Source: Candidatus Scalindua sp. (GTDB taxonomy: Bacteria; Planctomycetota; Brocadiia; Brocadiales; Scalinduaceae). From it: a stretch of 64,000 bases of DNA. This document shows, in pieces, positions 7,987 through 16,869 of the stretch. Made by a program: the position numbers and the translations under genes. Position 1 is the stretch's first letter; every line of letters begins with the position of its first letter. The stretch lies in the NCBI GenBank assembly GCA_030748215.1, contig JASMMK010000019.1, positions 1-64,000 of the forward strand. The letters run 5' to 3'. Below the pieces are notes generated by a model. The model was given only the letters and a program-made list of their open reading frames with translations, searched no databases and was not told the DNA's origin.

Positions 7987-9039
7987 ATGTACAAAATTGC
8001 AACAATACCCGGTGACGGAACCGGGCCAGAGGTAGTTAGAGAAGGATTAAAGGTTCTTGATGTAGTTGGTAAGAAGTACGGCTTTAAGTATGAGCTGGTT
8101 GATTATGATCTTGGCGGTGACAGATATCTGAAGACAGGTGAAATTTTACCTGATTCTGTAGTTGAGGAGCTTAAACAGTGTAATTCAATTTTCCTGGGTG
8201 CGATTGGACATCCGGATGTGCAGCCTGGCATCCTTGAGAAAGGATTGCTTCTGAAAGCAAGATTCGCATTGGAGCAGTACATAAACCTGCGTCCTGTAAA
8301 GTTGTATCCGGGCGTGGATTGTCCTCTTAAGGACAAAGGGCCTGATGATATAGATTTTGTTGTAGTACGTGAAAACAACGAAGGTCTGTATGCAGGTGTA
8401 GGTGGGTTCTTAAAGAAAGGAACTCCTGAAGAGGTTGCGACACAGGAGATGATCAATACGAGACAGGGAGTAGAGCGTTGCATTCGTTACGCATTTGAAT
8501 ATACAAGAAAACGAGGCAAGAGAAAACAGCTGCTGCTGTGCGCAAAGACAAACGTCTTGACTTTCGCTCATGATCTGTGGTGGCGAGTGTTTAATGAAGT
8601 AGGTGAAGAGTACAGTGATATAAAACGTGAGTATGCTCATGTTGATGCCACATGCATGTGGATGGTGAAGAATCCTGAATGGTTTGACGTTATTGTAACC
8701 TGCAATATGTTTGGTGATATTATTACCGATCTGGGTGCGATGATTCAGGGTGGAATGGGAATCGCCGCTGGTGGAAATCTTAACCCGGAAGGTGTTTCCA
8801 TGTTTGAGCCTATCGGAGGATCAGCACCGAAGTACACAGACAAGAATGTTATTAATCCGGTTGCCGCCATACTTGCATTAACTATGCTCCTTGAACAGTT
8901 AGGTGAGGACGATGCGGCTGCATCTATTGAAAAAGCCGTTATAGATGTTGTAGGTAATAAACTAAAGGGTGTAAACGCGGGAAAGATGGGTTATTCTACG
9001 ACTGAAGTGGGAGACCTTATAGCAGAGAGCATTGCGTAA
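7987..9039 (+). CDS. leuB: 3-isopropylmalate dehydrogenase family
   Basis: The 350-residue protein is an NAD(P)-dependent beta-decarboxylating dehydrogenase. It shows [10 protein letters not shown] at the N-terminus, the substrate Arg segment [15 protein letters not shown] near 95-110, REN(N)EGLYAG near 128, the catalytic Lys/Asp region ([10 protein letters not shown], then [13 protein letters not shown] near 240-252) and the NAD loop [10 protein letters not shown] near 277. LeuB and isocitrate or homoisocitrate dehydrogenases share these motifs; leucine synthesis is the most likely role, but no leuC or leuD adjoins. AAAGGA lies about 13 bases before the ATG. Confidence 0.75.
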   Translation: MYKIATIPGDGTGPEVVREGLKVLDVVGKKYGFKYELVDYDLGGDRYLKTGEILPDSVVEELKQCNSIFLGAIGHPDVQPGILEKGLLLKARFALEQYINLRPVKLYPGVDCPLKDKGPDDIDFVVVRENNEGLYAGVGGFLKKGTPEEVATQEMINTRQGVERCIRYAFEYTRKRGKRKQLLLCAKTNVLTFAHDLWWRVFNEVGEEYSDIKREYAHVDATCMWMVKNPEWFDVIVTCNMFGDIITDLGAMIQGGMGIAAGGNLNPEGVSMFEPIGGSAPKYTDKNVINPVAAILALTMLLEQLGEDDAAASIEKAVIDVVGNKLKGVNAGKMGYSTTEVGDLIAESIA

Positions 9040-9064
9040 CATCCTGATGTTTTTGTTTTTTTAA
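9038..9064 (+). terminator. Possible weak terminator after leuB
   Basis: AACAT and ATGTT form a short 5-bp stem around CCTG at the leuB stop, followed by a long T-rich tract (TTTTTGTTTTTTT). The T tract is strong but the stem is weak. Confidence 0.35.
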
Positions 9065-9081
9065 AGCAAATGGGAGTCTTT

Positions 9082-9717
9082 ATGCAGAGTACTATTGCAT
9101 TGGAATCCAGTGTTTTAGTCTTAAACAAATTCTATACGGCTGTGCATGTCATAAATGCAAAGAGGGCATTTGCGATGCTCTGTAAAGAGAGTGCCGAAGT
9201 TGTATCTATAGATGGTGGGCAGTATAACTCTTATGATTTCACAAGCTGGGTTGATGTTTCTGCATTCAAGGCTGAGTGCGAGTTACCGGATGAGGACCGG
9301 TACGATAGCATCAAAACATTTTCATTGGAAATCAGAGTACCAAAGATTATCAGGCTGGTTGTTTATGATAAGCTGCCTAAAACAACTATCAAGTTTAATA
9401 GAAAAAATATCTTTGCAAGAGATAAGAACAGGTGCCAGTATTGCGGCAAAAAGGTTCCTACTTCAGAGTTAAGCCTGGATCATGTTATACCCAGAACACA
9501 AGGCGGCACAAGTAACTGGAAGAACATTGTCTGTGCCTGTACAAATTGTAATAAAAACAAGGGTGGCAGAAGGCCGGAAGAGGCCGGAATGAAGTTGATT
9601 TGTAAGCCGGTTAAACCGAATCATTGTCCCCTTATTCAATTAAAGCTGGGTTCAAATAAATATAATTCCTGGAAACAATTCCTGAACAACGCATATTGGT
9701 CAGTTCCTCTGGAATAA
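9082..9717 (+). CDS. HNH endonuclease family protein
   Basis: The start is placed at 9082 because GGGAG lies seven bases upstream; the ATG at 9070 has no ribosome site. The 211-residue protein has an N-terminal region typical of small stand-alone HNH proteins (about 1-110) and a C-terminal zinc HNH domain. That domain has a CQYCGKK pair, the catalytic SLDHVIPR segment and a second Cys pair in CACTNCNKNKGGR. Metal ligands and the catalytic His are all present. These genes are common in planctomycetes and other bacteria as single genes without a known role, so it is not evidence for a restriction system here. Confidence 0.85.
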   Translation: MQSTIALESSVLVLNKFYTAVHVINAKRAFAMLCKESAEVVSIDGGQYNSYDFTSWVDVSAFKAECELPDEDRYDSIKTFSLEIRVPKIIRLVVYDKLPKTTIKFNRKNIFARDKNRCQYCGKKVPTSELSLDHVIPRTQGGTSNWKNIVCACTNCNKNKGGRRPEEAGMKLICKPVKPNHCPLIQLKLGSNKYNSWKQFLNNAYWSVPLE

Positions 9718-9760
9718 AATCAATTAATCTGCACAGACAAGTTTTCTGCTTATCATTCTT

Positions 9761-10843
9761 ATGGTGAAGGAATATTACTTATCTATCCTGTCCGGGCAGC
9801 AAAGAGGTTTTATTGCTGCTATAGTCAAATCAACCCTATCCGCTTTTACATTACCATATTTAGTAGTACTTAATACAAGAAACTCACTTTATAGAAATGC
9901 TATTGTTAAAAGTACAAGATTACCGGTAAAAGTTATCAGTATTGGAAACATTACTACCGGAGGTACGGGCAAAACACCTCTCGTTGAATTCTCTGTAAAG
10001 TATCTCTGTGAGATCGGCAGGAAGGTTGCAGTCTTGAGCCGGGGTTATGGCGGAGACAACTCTTCACAGGAAGGAGATGAGATGGTTAATGACGAGTGTC
10101 TCGCCTTAGTAGAAAATCTCAAGGATGTACCTGTTTTAGCAGGAAGTGACAGAGTCAAAAACGGCGAAAAAGCAATCAATGATTTTGGAGTAGATTGCGT
10201 AGTACTTGATGACGGTTTCCAACATTTAAGACTGAAGCGCGATCTGGATATAGTCATAATTGATGCCCTTAATCCATTTGGTGGAGAAAACCTGATACCC
10301 AGAGGTAGTCTTAGAGAACCGCTTCAACACCTTGAACGGGCAGACCTGTTTATCATCTCGCACTGCGACCAGGGCAATGAGCAGACCACCAGGTCAATAT
10401 ATACTAAATTAAACCGGATTAATCATAACGCTCCGGTTTGTGAATCTATACACAATCCTGTACATTTTGATAATATAGCTGACGGTTCGGTTGTAGAGCT
10501 TGAGTGGATAACGGGGAAAAAAGTTTATGCTCTCTCTGCAATAGGCAACCCGCAATCATTCGCCAACACATTAAAAGGACTTGGAGCCGATCCGATAAAG
10601 CACAAGGTGTTTCAGGATCATCACGTCTACACTAAAGAAGAGATTGATAGTGTTATTACTGAAGCGCAATCACTTGGTGCAGATGCAATTGTGGTTACAC
10701 AAAAAGATATTGTAAAAATAAGGAAAATGAATATAAAAGATGGTAACATACTATCACTAAAAATTGAAATAAAGATTACAAGAGGAGTTGATCTGTATAA
10801 AGCGGCAATAGATAGAGTGTTTAAATCAAATGTCTGCAATTAA
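9761..10843 (+). CDS. lpxK: Tetraacyldisaccharide 4'-kinase
   Basis: LpxK phosphorylates the 4' position of the lipid A disaccharide at the inner membrane. The 360-residue protein has an N-terminal hydrophobic membrane-associating helix, a Walker A loop in ISIGNITTGGTGKTP at about 59-73, SRGYGG near 92, and the Walker B-like VLDDGFQHLRLKRDLDIV near 150-165. Its presence shows the organism makes lipid A and has a true outer membrane. No other lpx genes are in the window. No clear ribosome site precedes the ATG, so the exact start is less certain. Confidence 0.9.
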   Translation: MVKEYYLSILSGQQRGFIAAIVKSTLSAFTLPYLVVLNTRNSLYRNAIVKSTRLPVKVISIGNITTGGTGKTPLVEFSVKYLCEIGRKVAVLSRGYGGDNSSQEGDEMVNDECLALVENLKDVPVLAGSDRVKNGEKAINDFGVDCVVLDDGFQHLRLKRDLDIVIIDALNPFGGENLIPRGSLREPLQHLERADLFIISHCDQGNEQTTRSIYTKLNRINHNAPVCESIHNPVHFDNIADGSVVELEWITGKKVYALSAIGNPQSFANTLKGLGADPIKHKVFQDHHVYTKEEIDSVITEAQSLGADAIVVTQKDIVKIRKMNIKDGNILSLKIEIKITRGVDLYKAAIDRVFKSNVCN

Positions 10844-10863
10844 CCAATAGAGAGGATTAGGTT

Positions 10864-11805
10864 TTGAAAAAACAGAAAAAAGAACTTAAACCGATAGACC
10901 TGAAGAAGGTCAAGACATACTCAATAAAAAAGAGAAAAAACCTTTTCAAGTCAGAGCAGTTCGGCAAACCTGCTGAGCTTAAGGATTTCAATAAATTTAT
11001 TGATTCACTACCAAAACTCCTGGCAGCCAATGATCTGAGAAACGTAATTGATAACATTGTAAAGGCACACAATAAAGACCGCCCTGTTGTCCTGGCATTG
11101 GGGGCTCACGTTATAAAATGCGGTCTATCTCCAATTGTTATTGATTTGATGAAGCGCGGAATTATAACCGCGGTTGCAATGAACGGATCCGGTGCGATAC
11201 ACGATTATGAAATATCGTTAATAGGAGAAACTTCTGAAGACGTATCTCACAGTCTCAAGGATGGAACTTTCGGAATGGCGAAGGAGACTGCAGAAGCGAT
11301 TCAGGCTGCGGCATCAACGCCTGAGCGTGGATTGGGCAGGGCGCTTGGAGATAAGATAATTAAAGATAAAAACAAGCATAGAAGACATAGTATCCTGACA
11401 GAGGGTGCCCGGCTGAATATACCGGTGACTGTACATGTCGCGATGGGTACAGACATAATCCACATGCACCCCTGTGTGTCTGGTAGTGATATGGGAGAGT
11501 CAAGCCATGTAGATTTTAAGAAGCTCTGTTCGGTGGTTTCCGGACTTGAAGGGGGAGTGTGGTTGAATGTTGGCTCAGCTGTCATAATGCCGGAAGTATT
11601 CTTAAAAGCGATAACGGTCGCAAGAAATCTCGGCAGAAGGGTCAAGAATTTCACGACAGTTAATATGGATATGATTCAGCATTATCGCCCTCAGACGAAT
11701 GTAGTGAAACGTCCGACCACACATGGTTACTCCATCACAGGCCATCATGAGATAATGCTGCCTCTGCTGAGGTTAGGCATACTGGCCGGGTTGAAAAAAA
11801 GATAG
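10864..11805 (+). CDS. Deoxyhypusine synthase family protein
   Basis: The chosen start is a TTG at 10864 behind AGAGGA; no closer ATG fits. The 313-residue protein follows the deoxyhypusine synthase fold: an NAD-binding region (VVLALGAHVIKCGL, then MNGSGAIHDYEISLIG) and a late segment SGSDMGESSHVDFKKL. That segment aligns with the region carrying the catalytic Lys of eukaryotic and archaeal enzymes, and a Lys is retained. Bacteria lack hypusine-containing eIF5A, so bacterial homologues probably act on other polyamine or aminobutyl transfers, for example homospermidine. It follows lpxK by 20 bp, which suggests co-transcription without an obvious functional link. Confidence 0.7.
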   Translation: MKKQKKELKPIDLKKVKTYSIKKRKNLFKSEQFGKPAELKDFNKFIDSLPKLLAANDLRNVIDNIVKAHNKDRPVVLALGAHVIKCGLSPIVIDLMKRGIITAVAMNGSGAIHDYEISLIGETSEDVSHSLKDGTFGMAKETAEAIQAAASTPERGLGRALGDKIIKDKNKHRRHSILTEGARLNIPVTVHVAMGTDIIHMHPCVSGSDMGESSHVDFKKLCSVVSGLEGGVWLNVGSAVIMPEVFLKAITVARNLGRRVKNFTTVNMDMIQHYRPQTNVVKRPTTHGYSITGHHEIMLPLLRLGILAGLKKR

Positions 11806-11825
11806 AGTATAAACAATAAGTGCCA

Positions 11826-11868
11826 TAACTTTAGTTCACTTTCAACTTTAGCTCACTTTAGGCACTTC
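11826..11868 (+). repeat. CTAAAGTGA-type simple repeat
   Basis: ACTTTAGTTC, ACTTTCA, ACTTTAGCTC, ACTTTAGGC, ACTT: imperfect 7-10 bp units between two convergent genes, ending in the stop codon of the minus-strand membrane gene. Confidence 0.6.
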
Positions 11869-12608
11869 TATTGTATAATCCCAAGCCAATCTTTTAACAA
11901 GAACTGCATTCGTCCTATCAGGAGTGACATCCTGGCCATTACTGTATAGCCGAAGGAAGCTCCGAAAGCTATCATGAGAAACCAGACACCGACTACCGAC
12001 ACCCCACCAATAGCTCCTTTGTGTTCCATAGAGAAGAAGAAATAGAAAAGTACTGATACCACACCAACAAGAACCAGTATCGTGTTAACTGTTCCCCAGA
12101 AACTTCCTGTATATAACGGTGCGAACATTGGTTCAAGCTGTCTCAGTAAGATGGCATTTATAAAGTTTGGGATAGCAATTCCTGACCCCATTCCTACTAT
12201 AAATGCGAATGACCATCTGCTGAGCCATGATAGCTTAGTTGAAAATCTCAAGAACATGAAAAAGCCAAGTAACGTAGGGACAATCACCGAATATTGAGGG
12301 CCAATCTCCGTATCTTTAAACATCGGCACTATTAAGGCCTCAAAGACATCCGGCTTGAGGATATTAAACCATATGATGATGAGTGAATATCCCATTGCAA
12401 CACCTACGAAGAGATTCTCAGCTATCTTAAAGACAGGATTATCCTTATAAAGAAAGCTATACATGGCGAGTGTTATTGCCACGGCCGTAATTATGCCAAT
12501 ACCCTTCGCATTAAAACCCAGTTTCCCGGTAGCCAGGAGAATAATATTTATGATACCAAATGCGATGAGTATCCAGGTCATTATCGAAATATCTGTCTTC
12601 TTAATCAT
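11868..12608 (-). CDS. Seven-TM membrane protein of the GlmL cluster
   Basis: The 246-residue protein is almost entirely hydrophobic, with about seven membrane helices (around residues 8-28, 37-55, 64-86, 106-124, 130-155, 168-193, 200-228). No domain is recognised. A conserved-looking polar segment in the fifth helix, GMGSGIAIPNFIN, may line a cavity. It is last in the minus-strand cluster, 123 bp after the preceding gene, with a MITE-like palindrome in between. Function unknown; a subunit of a membrane assembly is inferred from context. Confidence 0.7.
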   Translation of the reverse strand: MIKKTDISIMTWILIAFGIINIILLATGKLGFNAKGIGIITAVAITLAMYSFLYKDNPVFKIAENLFVGVAMGYSLIIIWFNILKPDVFEALIVPMFKDTEIGPQYSVIVPTLLGFFMFLRFSTKLSWLSRWSFAFIVGMGSGIAIPNFINAILLRQLEPMFAPLYTGSFWGTVNTILVLVGVVSVLFYFFFSMEHKGAIGGVSVVGVWFLMIAFGASFGYTVMARMSLLIGRMQFLLKDWLGIIQ

Positions 12609-12628
12609 AATTTAATCTTTTAGTTTTC

Positions 12629-12720
12629 AATAAGATAAGGAAAACATTTAAATATTTGACCACCCCATTTCCCCTCCTTCGAAAGGAGGGGATTAAGAGG
12701 TGGTATTCCTCAAATTATTA
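12629..12720 (+). repeat. MITE-like palindromic element, copy 1
   Basis: A 92-bp element with ends AATAAGATAAGGAA and, inverted, TAATAATTTGAGGAAT, enclosing a core hairpin built on CCCCTCCTTTCGAAGGAGGGG (minus-strand sense). The 47-bp core at 12658-12704 matches, in inverse orientation, the core at 23618-23664 with only a few differences. It lies between two genes of the GlmL cluster and touches the end of the upstream reading frame region. Confidence 0.7.
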
Positions 12721-12731
12721 ATGTCTATGTT

Positions 12732-13544
12732 TTATTTCTTTCTTCCGGTTGTAAAATATATAAAGTTTCCAAATAGTATGAAGCAGACAACCAGTACATG
12801 CACAACACTCTGTGGTGCCATACCGGCAGCAGCTCTATCTTTATGTCCAACCAGTGTCTCGTATTCTGCAGCACCTTTTAATCCGCCCAGGAAACCCATC
12901 AGTTGTTTAGCCTGAATAAACGGATACATCTCAGGACCCATTACAGCAGTACAGCCAACACCCAGGTCAAAATTATATTTCTCTCTACCATACACTATCC
13001 AGGCTTCATAGATACCACCGGCCGTGAGGTTAACAGCATAATCGATGTCGCGTAATGAACTGACTCCTTTGAGAGCCTTCATGCCGGCGGTTTTTTTGCC
13101 ATAAAAATCTTTTTGAAATGCAGTGTAGATATCTTCACCCATATTCAATATCACAAGAGAACTTCCCGCCTTAAAACCCAGGAAGACATAGTCTATCCCA
13201 CTCCTCTTTCCATACTCATCGCCGATCTCCGTGATCGCCTTATCTGCCAGACCGGTACCGGCAGGATAAAGGGTCATCCCTATAACCTTGATATCTTTCT
13301 TAAAACAGTGGTGCAGCAGGGCTCGTGCCATAGGTTGAAGCTCCTCTTTGGAAGAAGGGTCATAATCAAATGATATGAGCACATGGGAATCTTTAGAAAG
13401 GGAATCAATCTTGTCATACATACTTATAACGTGCCTAGTTGGTGGCACAGACATCTTAAACCTGAAGAGCAGGGGGATTGTTACTGCCAGTGCAACGAAT
13501 ATAAATATTATCCGCCTGTCAATCTTTAGCAGTTTTTCCATCAA
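12732..13544 (-). CDS. Periplasmic-domain membrane protein of the GlmL cluster
   Basis: The 270-residue protein has one membrane helix near the N-terminus (about 12-28), an extracytoplasmic or cytoplasmic soluble domain (about 35-240) and one C-terminal helix (about 245-262). The soluble part has an alternating beta-alpha pattern, with VLISFDYDPSSKEELQPMA near 55-75 and a glycine-rich stretch MGFLGGLKGAAEYETLVG near 215-232. No family name is recognised. Its start overlaps the stop of the upstream 6-TM gene by four bases (ATGA), so the two are translationally coupled and probably partners. Topology of the domain is uncertain. Confidence 0.65.
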   Translation of the reverse strand: MMEKLLKIDRRIIFIFVALAVTIPLLFRFKMSVPPTRHVISMYDKIDSLSKDSHVLISFDYDPSSKEELQPMARALLHHCFKKDIKVIGMTLYPAGTGLADKAITEIGDEYGKRSGIDYVFLGFKAGSSLVILNMGEDIYTAFQKDFYGKKTAGMKALKGVSSLRDIDYAVNLTAGGIYEAWIVYGREKYNFDLGVGCTAVMGPEMYPFIQAKQLMGFLGGLKGAAEYETLVGHKDRAAAGMAPQSVVHVLVVCFILFGNFIYFTTGRKK

Positions 13545-14194
13545 TCACCACCTCCAAGATAGGCTCTTTCAATTCCGAAGATTATCTTTATTGATGTTGC
13601 AATAACGCCGATAGACACTCCTATTAAGATAGCCCTTTTAGCGGCCAGGTTTGGTACTGACATTATCCAGTCAGCGACTACAGGAATGTATTGTGATATC
13701 ATGGTACCGATGGGAACACGGCCGAGCATTACAATTATTGCAGCTATCAGCAGAATTGTCGCCTCTTTGTTCCTGGCCCTGAAGGTTCTGTACGCAGCAG
13801 ATGCCATAAAGAATGCAAGGATAGAAAAAATTGTAGCACCGGCAGGTACTTGTACATTATCAAATATCCAGTCGAACATGGTACCGGCCTGCTTGTCATT
13901 CCAGAAGAATTCACCACCGTTAAGCAGGCCAAAGATGATAGTTATCCCGGCTCCGATGAATACAAATATGCTGTAACCCCATCCTGACACCTTCTGCCTA
14001 ATCCTGTTCCAATGCATGTGGAACAGACTGTAAGCTCCTATGAACATGGCGAAACCGGATATTATCATTCCCCATCTGGTTACAACCTTCAATAAATTCT
14101 GTGATGATTCATGAGGTACATAGTATTGAAAGGCCATCAATAAGCCCATAACAAATGCAATTATCATGGGTATTGTTCTCTTAAAGAAATTCAT
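13541..14194 (-). CDS. Six-TM membrane protein of the GlmL cluster
   Basis: The start is set at 14194 (MNFFKRTIPMII), preceded by AAGGAA ten bases upstream. A longer in-frame form to 14251 adds residues without membrane or family character. The 217 residues form about six membrane helices: around 8-26, 40-60, 72-94, 117-137, 146-167 and 190-210. The third and fourth are separated by an aromatic loop (GGEFFWNDKQAGTMFDWIFD). No known family is recognised. It overlaps the next gene by four bases. A membrane component of the same complex is the simplest inference. Confidence 0.65.
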   Translation of the reverse strand: MNFFKRTIPMIIAFVMGLLMAFQYYVPHESSQNLLKVVTRWGMIISGFAMFIGAYSLFHMHWNRIRQKVSGWGYSIFVFIGAGITIIFGLLNGGEFFWNDKQAGTMFDWIFDNVQVPAGATIFSILAFFMASAAYRTFRARNKEATILLIAAIIVMLGRVPIGTMISQYIPVVADWIMSVPNLAAKRAILIGVSIGVIATSIKIIFGIERAYLGGGD

Positions 14195-14299
14195 TCCGTC
14201 AGCGTTCCTTTCATAAACTACAGAAAAATTATCTATTTCACACAAAGACACAAAGAAAACAACTTTATAAACAAAAATACAAACAGCAAAATGATTTTA

Positions 14300-15499
14300 T
14301 CAGCCGGGTCTGAATATGGAACTAATGAAGTCTACTCCGCATGTTGCAAGAATAGCCCCGAATATTATCACACCTATAAGAACTCCCTTGATTATATCCT
14401 GTGCGCGTAAACTGCCCAGAAGCAGCGGCTCTCTTGACAAGTAGGCGCTTGCCGCGTACAGCTCTTCACCCATAAGGGTATAATCACAAGTTGTTATAAA
14501 AAACGGTAACTGGGTAAAGGCATCTGTCGCCGCTATCTGGATAGCCCCTGTGGCTGCACCGGTCTCGGAAAGAATCAGAGATTCTGCATAAAAATATCCA
14601 ACAAAGAAATTTGCCGCAGGTTTCTCACGAGTCATTATACCACTCAACGCTACCACATATGGAAACTGCTCCGATGCTGCAAGAAATACATTATCCTCCA
14701 CATATGCATCAGGCCTTCCTGCCTCTAAATATGATTCTTTAACTACTTCCTGGCTTACTGATAATACTATTGGGTATATGTTTGATACCTTGAGCGGGGT
14801 ATCATATTCCGCAACTCTTAACGCAATTCTGCCAAGTATGTTTATTGCAGCAATTGTAGAGATGCTGTCCATATCGTTAAGGCCGTGGACAAACAGAGCC
14901 GGTTTACCCATCTCTGTAGCTCTTCCCAGTGCATCGTCTATGGCATCTAATCCTTTTATTTTTCTGATAAACAGGCCTGGGACTTTTTTCGCATGCTTGA
15001 TGCAGCATAATGTAAGGATCGAAAAGATGATCAATATTATAAAATTATTCAATCTCGAACTGTTAAACCAGTTACCCTTAGGCGTAGCTGATGCAATCAC
15101 TCCTATACTTGTACTATCAAGATTTGATACCTTAACAAGCTTGAAGAAATATTCAATGCTGCTACCATTATCAGAAGCTTCTTTGTTAAATAATTTATCA
15201 GTCTCTACGACTGCAAGATGATAACTGGAATCAGAACCCTCTTCATACATGTCATTAGATTTGATGCGAAGTGCTTCTGTTTCAAACGGTCCGTTTTTGG
15301 TAGTAGAAGCATATACTACATATTCAACATGATCAGACTCACCGGGAGAAGACGGCCACCTGAGCGTTATACTCTTGCCACTGTCATTTGGAGTGTCAAA
15401 GGCCTGAAATTCAGACTTACCTCCTCCCATGGCAAATGCAGTAGATGTGCATGAAAGAATTAATATTGAGAACACAAATGTTATAAATAATTTAATCAT
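14300..15499 (-). CDS. Signal peptide - FN3-like - DUF6754-like membrane protein
   Basis: The 399-residue protein begins with an export signal (about 1-23). A fibronectin-III-like beta domain (about 35-140; SITLRWPSSP, then VEYVVYAST) is followed by a membrane helix (about 149-166), a cytoplasmic alpha/beta domain (about 175-365) and a C-terminal helix (about 370-392). The cytoplasmic part, including RATEMGKPALFVHGLNDMD and later YAESLILSETGAATGAIQI, resembles DUF6754, a domain that occurs beside glutamate-mutase-L-like genes. That assignment is from memory of the family and was not checked by search. Role unknown; it is probably the core membrane subunit of the cluster. Confidence 0.6.
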   Translation of the reverse strand: MIKLFITFVFSILILSCTSTAFAMGGGKSEFQAFDTPNDSGKSITLRWPSSPGESDHVEYVVYASTTKNGPFETEALRIKSNDMYEEGSDSSYHLAVVETDKLFNKEASDNGSSIEYFFKLVKVSNLDSTSIGVIASATPKGNWFNSSRLNNFIILIIFSILTLCCIKHAKKVPGLFIRKIKGLDAIDDALGRATEMGKPALFVHGLNDMDSISTIAAINILGRIALRVAEYDTPLKVSNIYPIVLSVSQEVVKESYLEAGRPDAYVEDNVFLAASEQFPYVVALSGIMTREKPAANFFVGYFYAESLILSETGAATGAIQIAATDAFTQLPFFITTCDYTLMGEELYAASAYLSREPLLLGSLRAQDIIKGVLIGVIIFGAILATCGVDFISSIFRPG

Positions 15500-15527
15500 A
15501 AGTTTAAATTATCACAAAACTATTATT

Positions 15528-15592
15528 AACCGTAGAAACGCAGAGATGAGATTTTTCCTTTGCGCTCTTTGCAGCTTTGCGGTGAATTCTTT
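15528..15592 (+). repeat. ACGCAAAG-type simple repeat
   Basis: Between two genes of the GlmL cluster: ACGCAGAGATG, then CTTTGCG, CTCTTTGCAG, CTTTGCGG, TGAA. The same vocabulary occurs at 27612-27640 and 52943-52973. Confidence 0.55.
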
Positions 15593-15595
15593 AAT

Positions 15596-16738
15596 TTACC
15601 CTTCTATCGCCTCAATATTTGCCCGGGGCACAATAGCAGTCCGGCCATCTGGAAATTCAACTTCTAACACCCTGGCCTTGGCCTCTGTTTCTATCGTCTG
15701 CAATTCACTTGGTAAGTTCTTAACTTTACCAAGCACTCCGAAATTAGGGTTTCTGATTATGCGGACCTGATCACCAATAGAGATACCTGCAGATTCATTG
15801 CTCTCAGTTGATATCTCTTCAGCAAGCTCCCCGGCAGTGTCTTCTTCATTGTAAGGTACTATGATTTCAGGCCTGACCACACCGGCTCTTATTTGCGTTG
15901 CGCCGTTTATAGATGCAACAGAACCTTCTCTATGTTTAAGCATATCAAATGTCTTCTGTGCCATCCTGATTTGGCCAAAGCCTTCAGTAATAATAATTGT
16001 TATATTAATATCTTCAGATCCAGTAATTGCAACACCTAAGTCATAGCCGAGCAGTTCATTAATGTCTTTATCACGAATTCCACCTACAACAATGCCTTTA
16101 ACACCGGTATCCAGTGCTTTTATGATTGCATCAAAATAGATGATTGAGCCGCCGGCAATTATCTTGCCTCTGTGTTCTTCTTTTATATCCTCCGGCTTTA
16201 CAATATCATCAGGAGAGTTGACGATAACCTGCAACTCACCTGTAGTTTCACCTCCGATTCCGAAAATACCCTGAATAAAGGTCGCATTCGCCTCTATTAC
16301 CACACCCTCATTTTCTATGGTCTCCACAACCCTTCCATCTATATATGCACTGATCTGGACAGGTTTAGGAGGTTCTCTCAATAGAACCTGACCTGTAATG
16401 TCTGAAATACTTTCAATAACTCCTGTGATAGGGGAGAGGCAGATAGACTTAAACATTTTGATAAATGGACTGGTCTCTGCTATAGGCTCATCTTTTACTA
16501 CACTGTCACCCTCTTTTTTTAACATGTTCTTGCGCAGGTCGTTTGGCAGGATAGCGAGGCGGTTTATTACGTTTACAGAATGGACCTTCCCCGGCAGATT
16601 TGTCCTTGCCACAATATCATCTGATTTGACCATATCCCCTTTATTAACAATCACATCACCGGGAAGAGGAAGGTTTCTGTCTTTTCTTATTTGTAATTTG
16701 TCAGCCAGCCTTAAACCTGGCGTGTATGCATGTGTCAT
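15596..16738 (-). CDS. Lipoyl-like / KOW-domain protein of the GlmL cluster
   Basis: The 380-residue soluble protein starts with a beta-rich region resembling lipoyl/biotinyl hammerhead domains (LPLPGDVIVNKGDMVKSDDI at about 23-42; CLSPITGVIESISDITGQVL at about 99-118), without the modified Lys motif. A central alpha/beta region (about 140-290) is glycine-rich (IIAGGSIIYFDAI, GIVVGGIRD). The C-terminus (about 315-378) is an SH3-like KOW unit: IGDQVRIIRNPNFGVLGKV. No established family name is recognised. It has no signal or membrane helix, so it is probably a cytoplasmic partner of the membrane genes downstream. Confidence 0.6.
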   Translation of the reverse strand: MTHAYTPGLRLADKLQIRKDRNLPLPGDVIVNKGDMVKSDDIVARTNLPGKVHSVNVINRLAILPNDLRKNMLKKEGDSVVKDEPIAETSPFIKMFKSICLSPITGVIESISDITGQVLLREPPKPVQISAYIDGRVVETIENEGVVIEANATFIQGIFGIGGETTGELQVIVNSPDDIVKPEDIKEEHRGKIIAGGSIIYFDAIIKALDTGVKGIVVGGIRDKDINELLGYDLGVAITGSEDINITIIITEGFGQIRMAQKTFDMLKHREGSVASINGATQIRAGVVRPEIIVPYNEEDTAGELAEEISTESNESAGISIGDQVRIIRNPNFGVLGKVKNLPSELQTIETEAKARVLEVEFPDGRTAIVPRANIEAIEG

Positions 16739-16780
16739 AATATATTTCGTTCTTAGTTAATTATTATTAGCTTTTGTGTA

Positions 16781-16843
16781 GCGGAAGGCTTTAGCCTTCC
16801 ATTAAGATCACAATCATAAAAATGGAAACCTGAAGGCTTCCGT
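16781..16843 (+). repeat. Imperfect inverted repeat, GGAAGGCTTTAGCCTTCC type
   Basis: GCGGAAGGCTTTAGCCTTCC at 16781-16800 is itself palindromic and pairs imperfectly with ATGGAAACCTGAAGGCTTCC at 16822-16841. It fills most of the gap between GlmL and the KOW-protein gene, so it may form an mRNA hairpin within the transcript. Confidence 0.6.
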
Positions 16844-16869
16844 TACGGTTTAATTTAATTATATATTTT

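Noticed and set aside
9082-9717. HNH gene as a restriction-modification or phage remnant
   Set aside because: There is no methyltransferase, integrase or phage gene nearby; solitary HNH genes of this kind are common.
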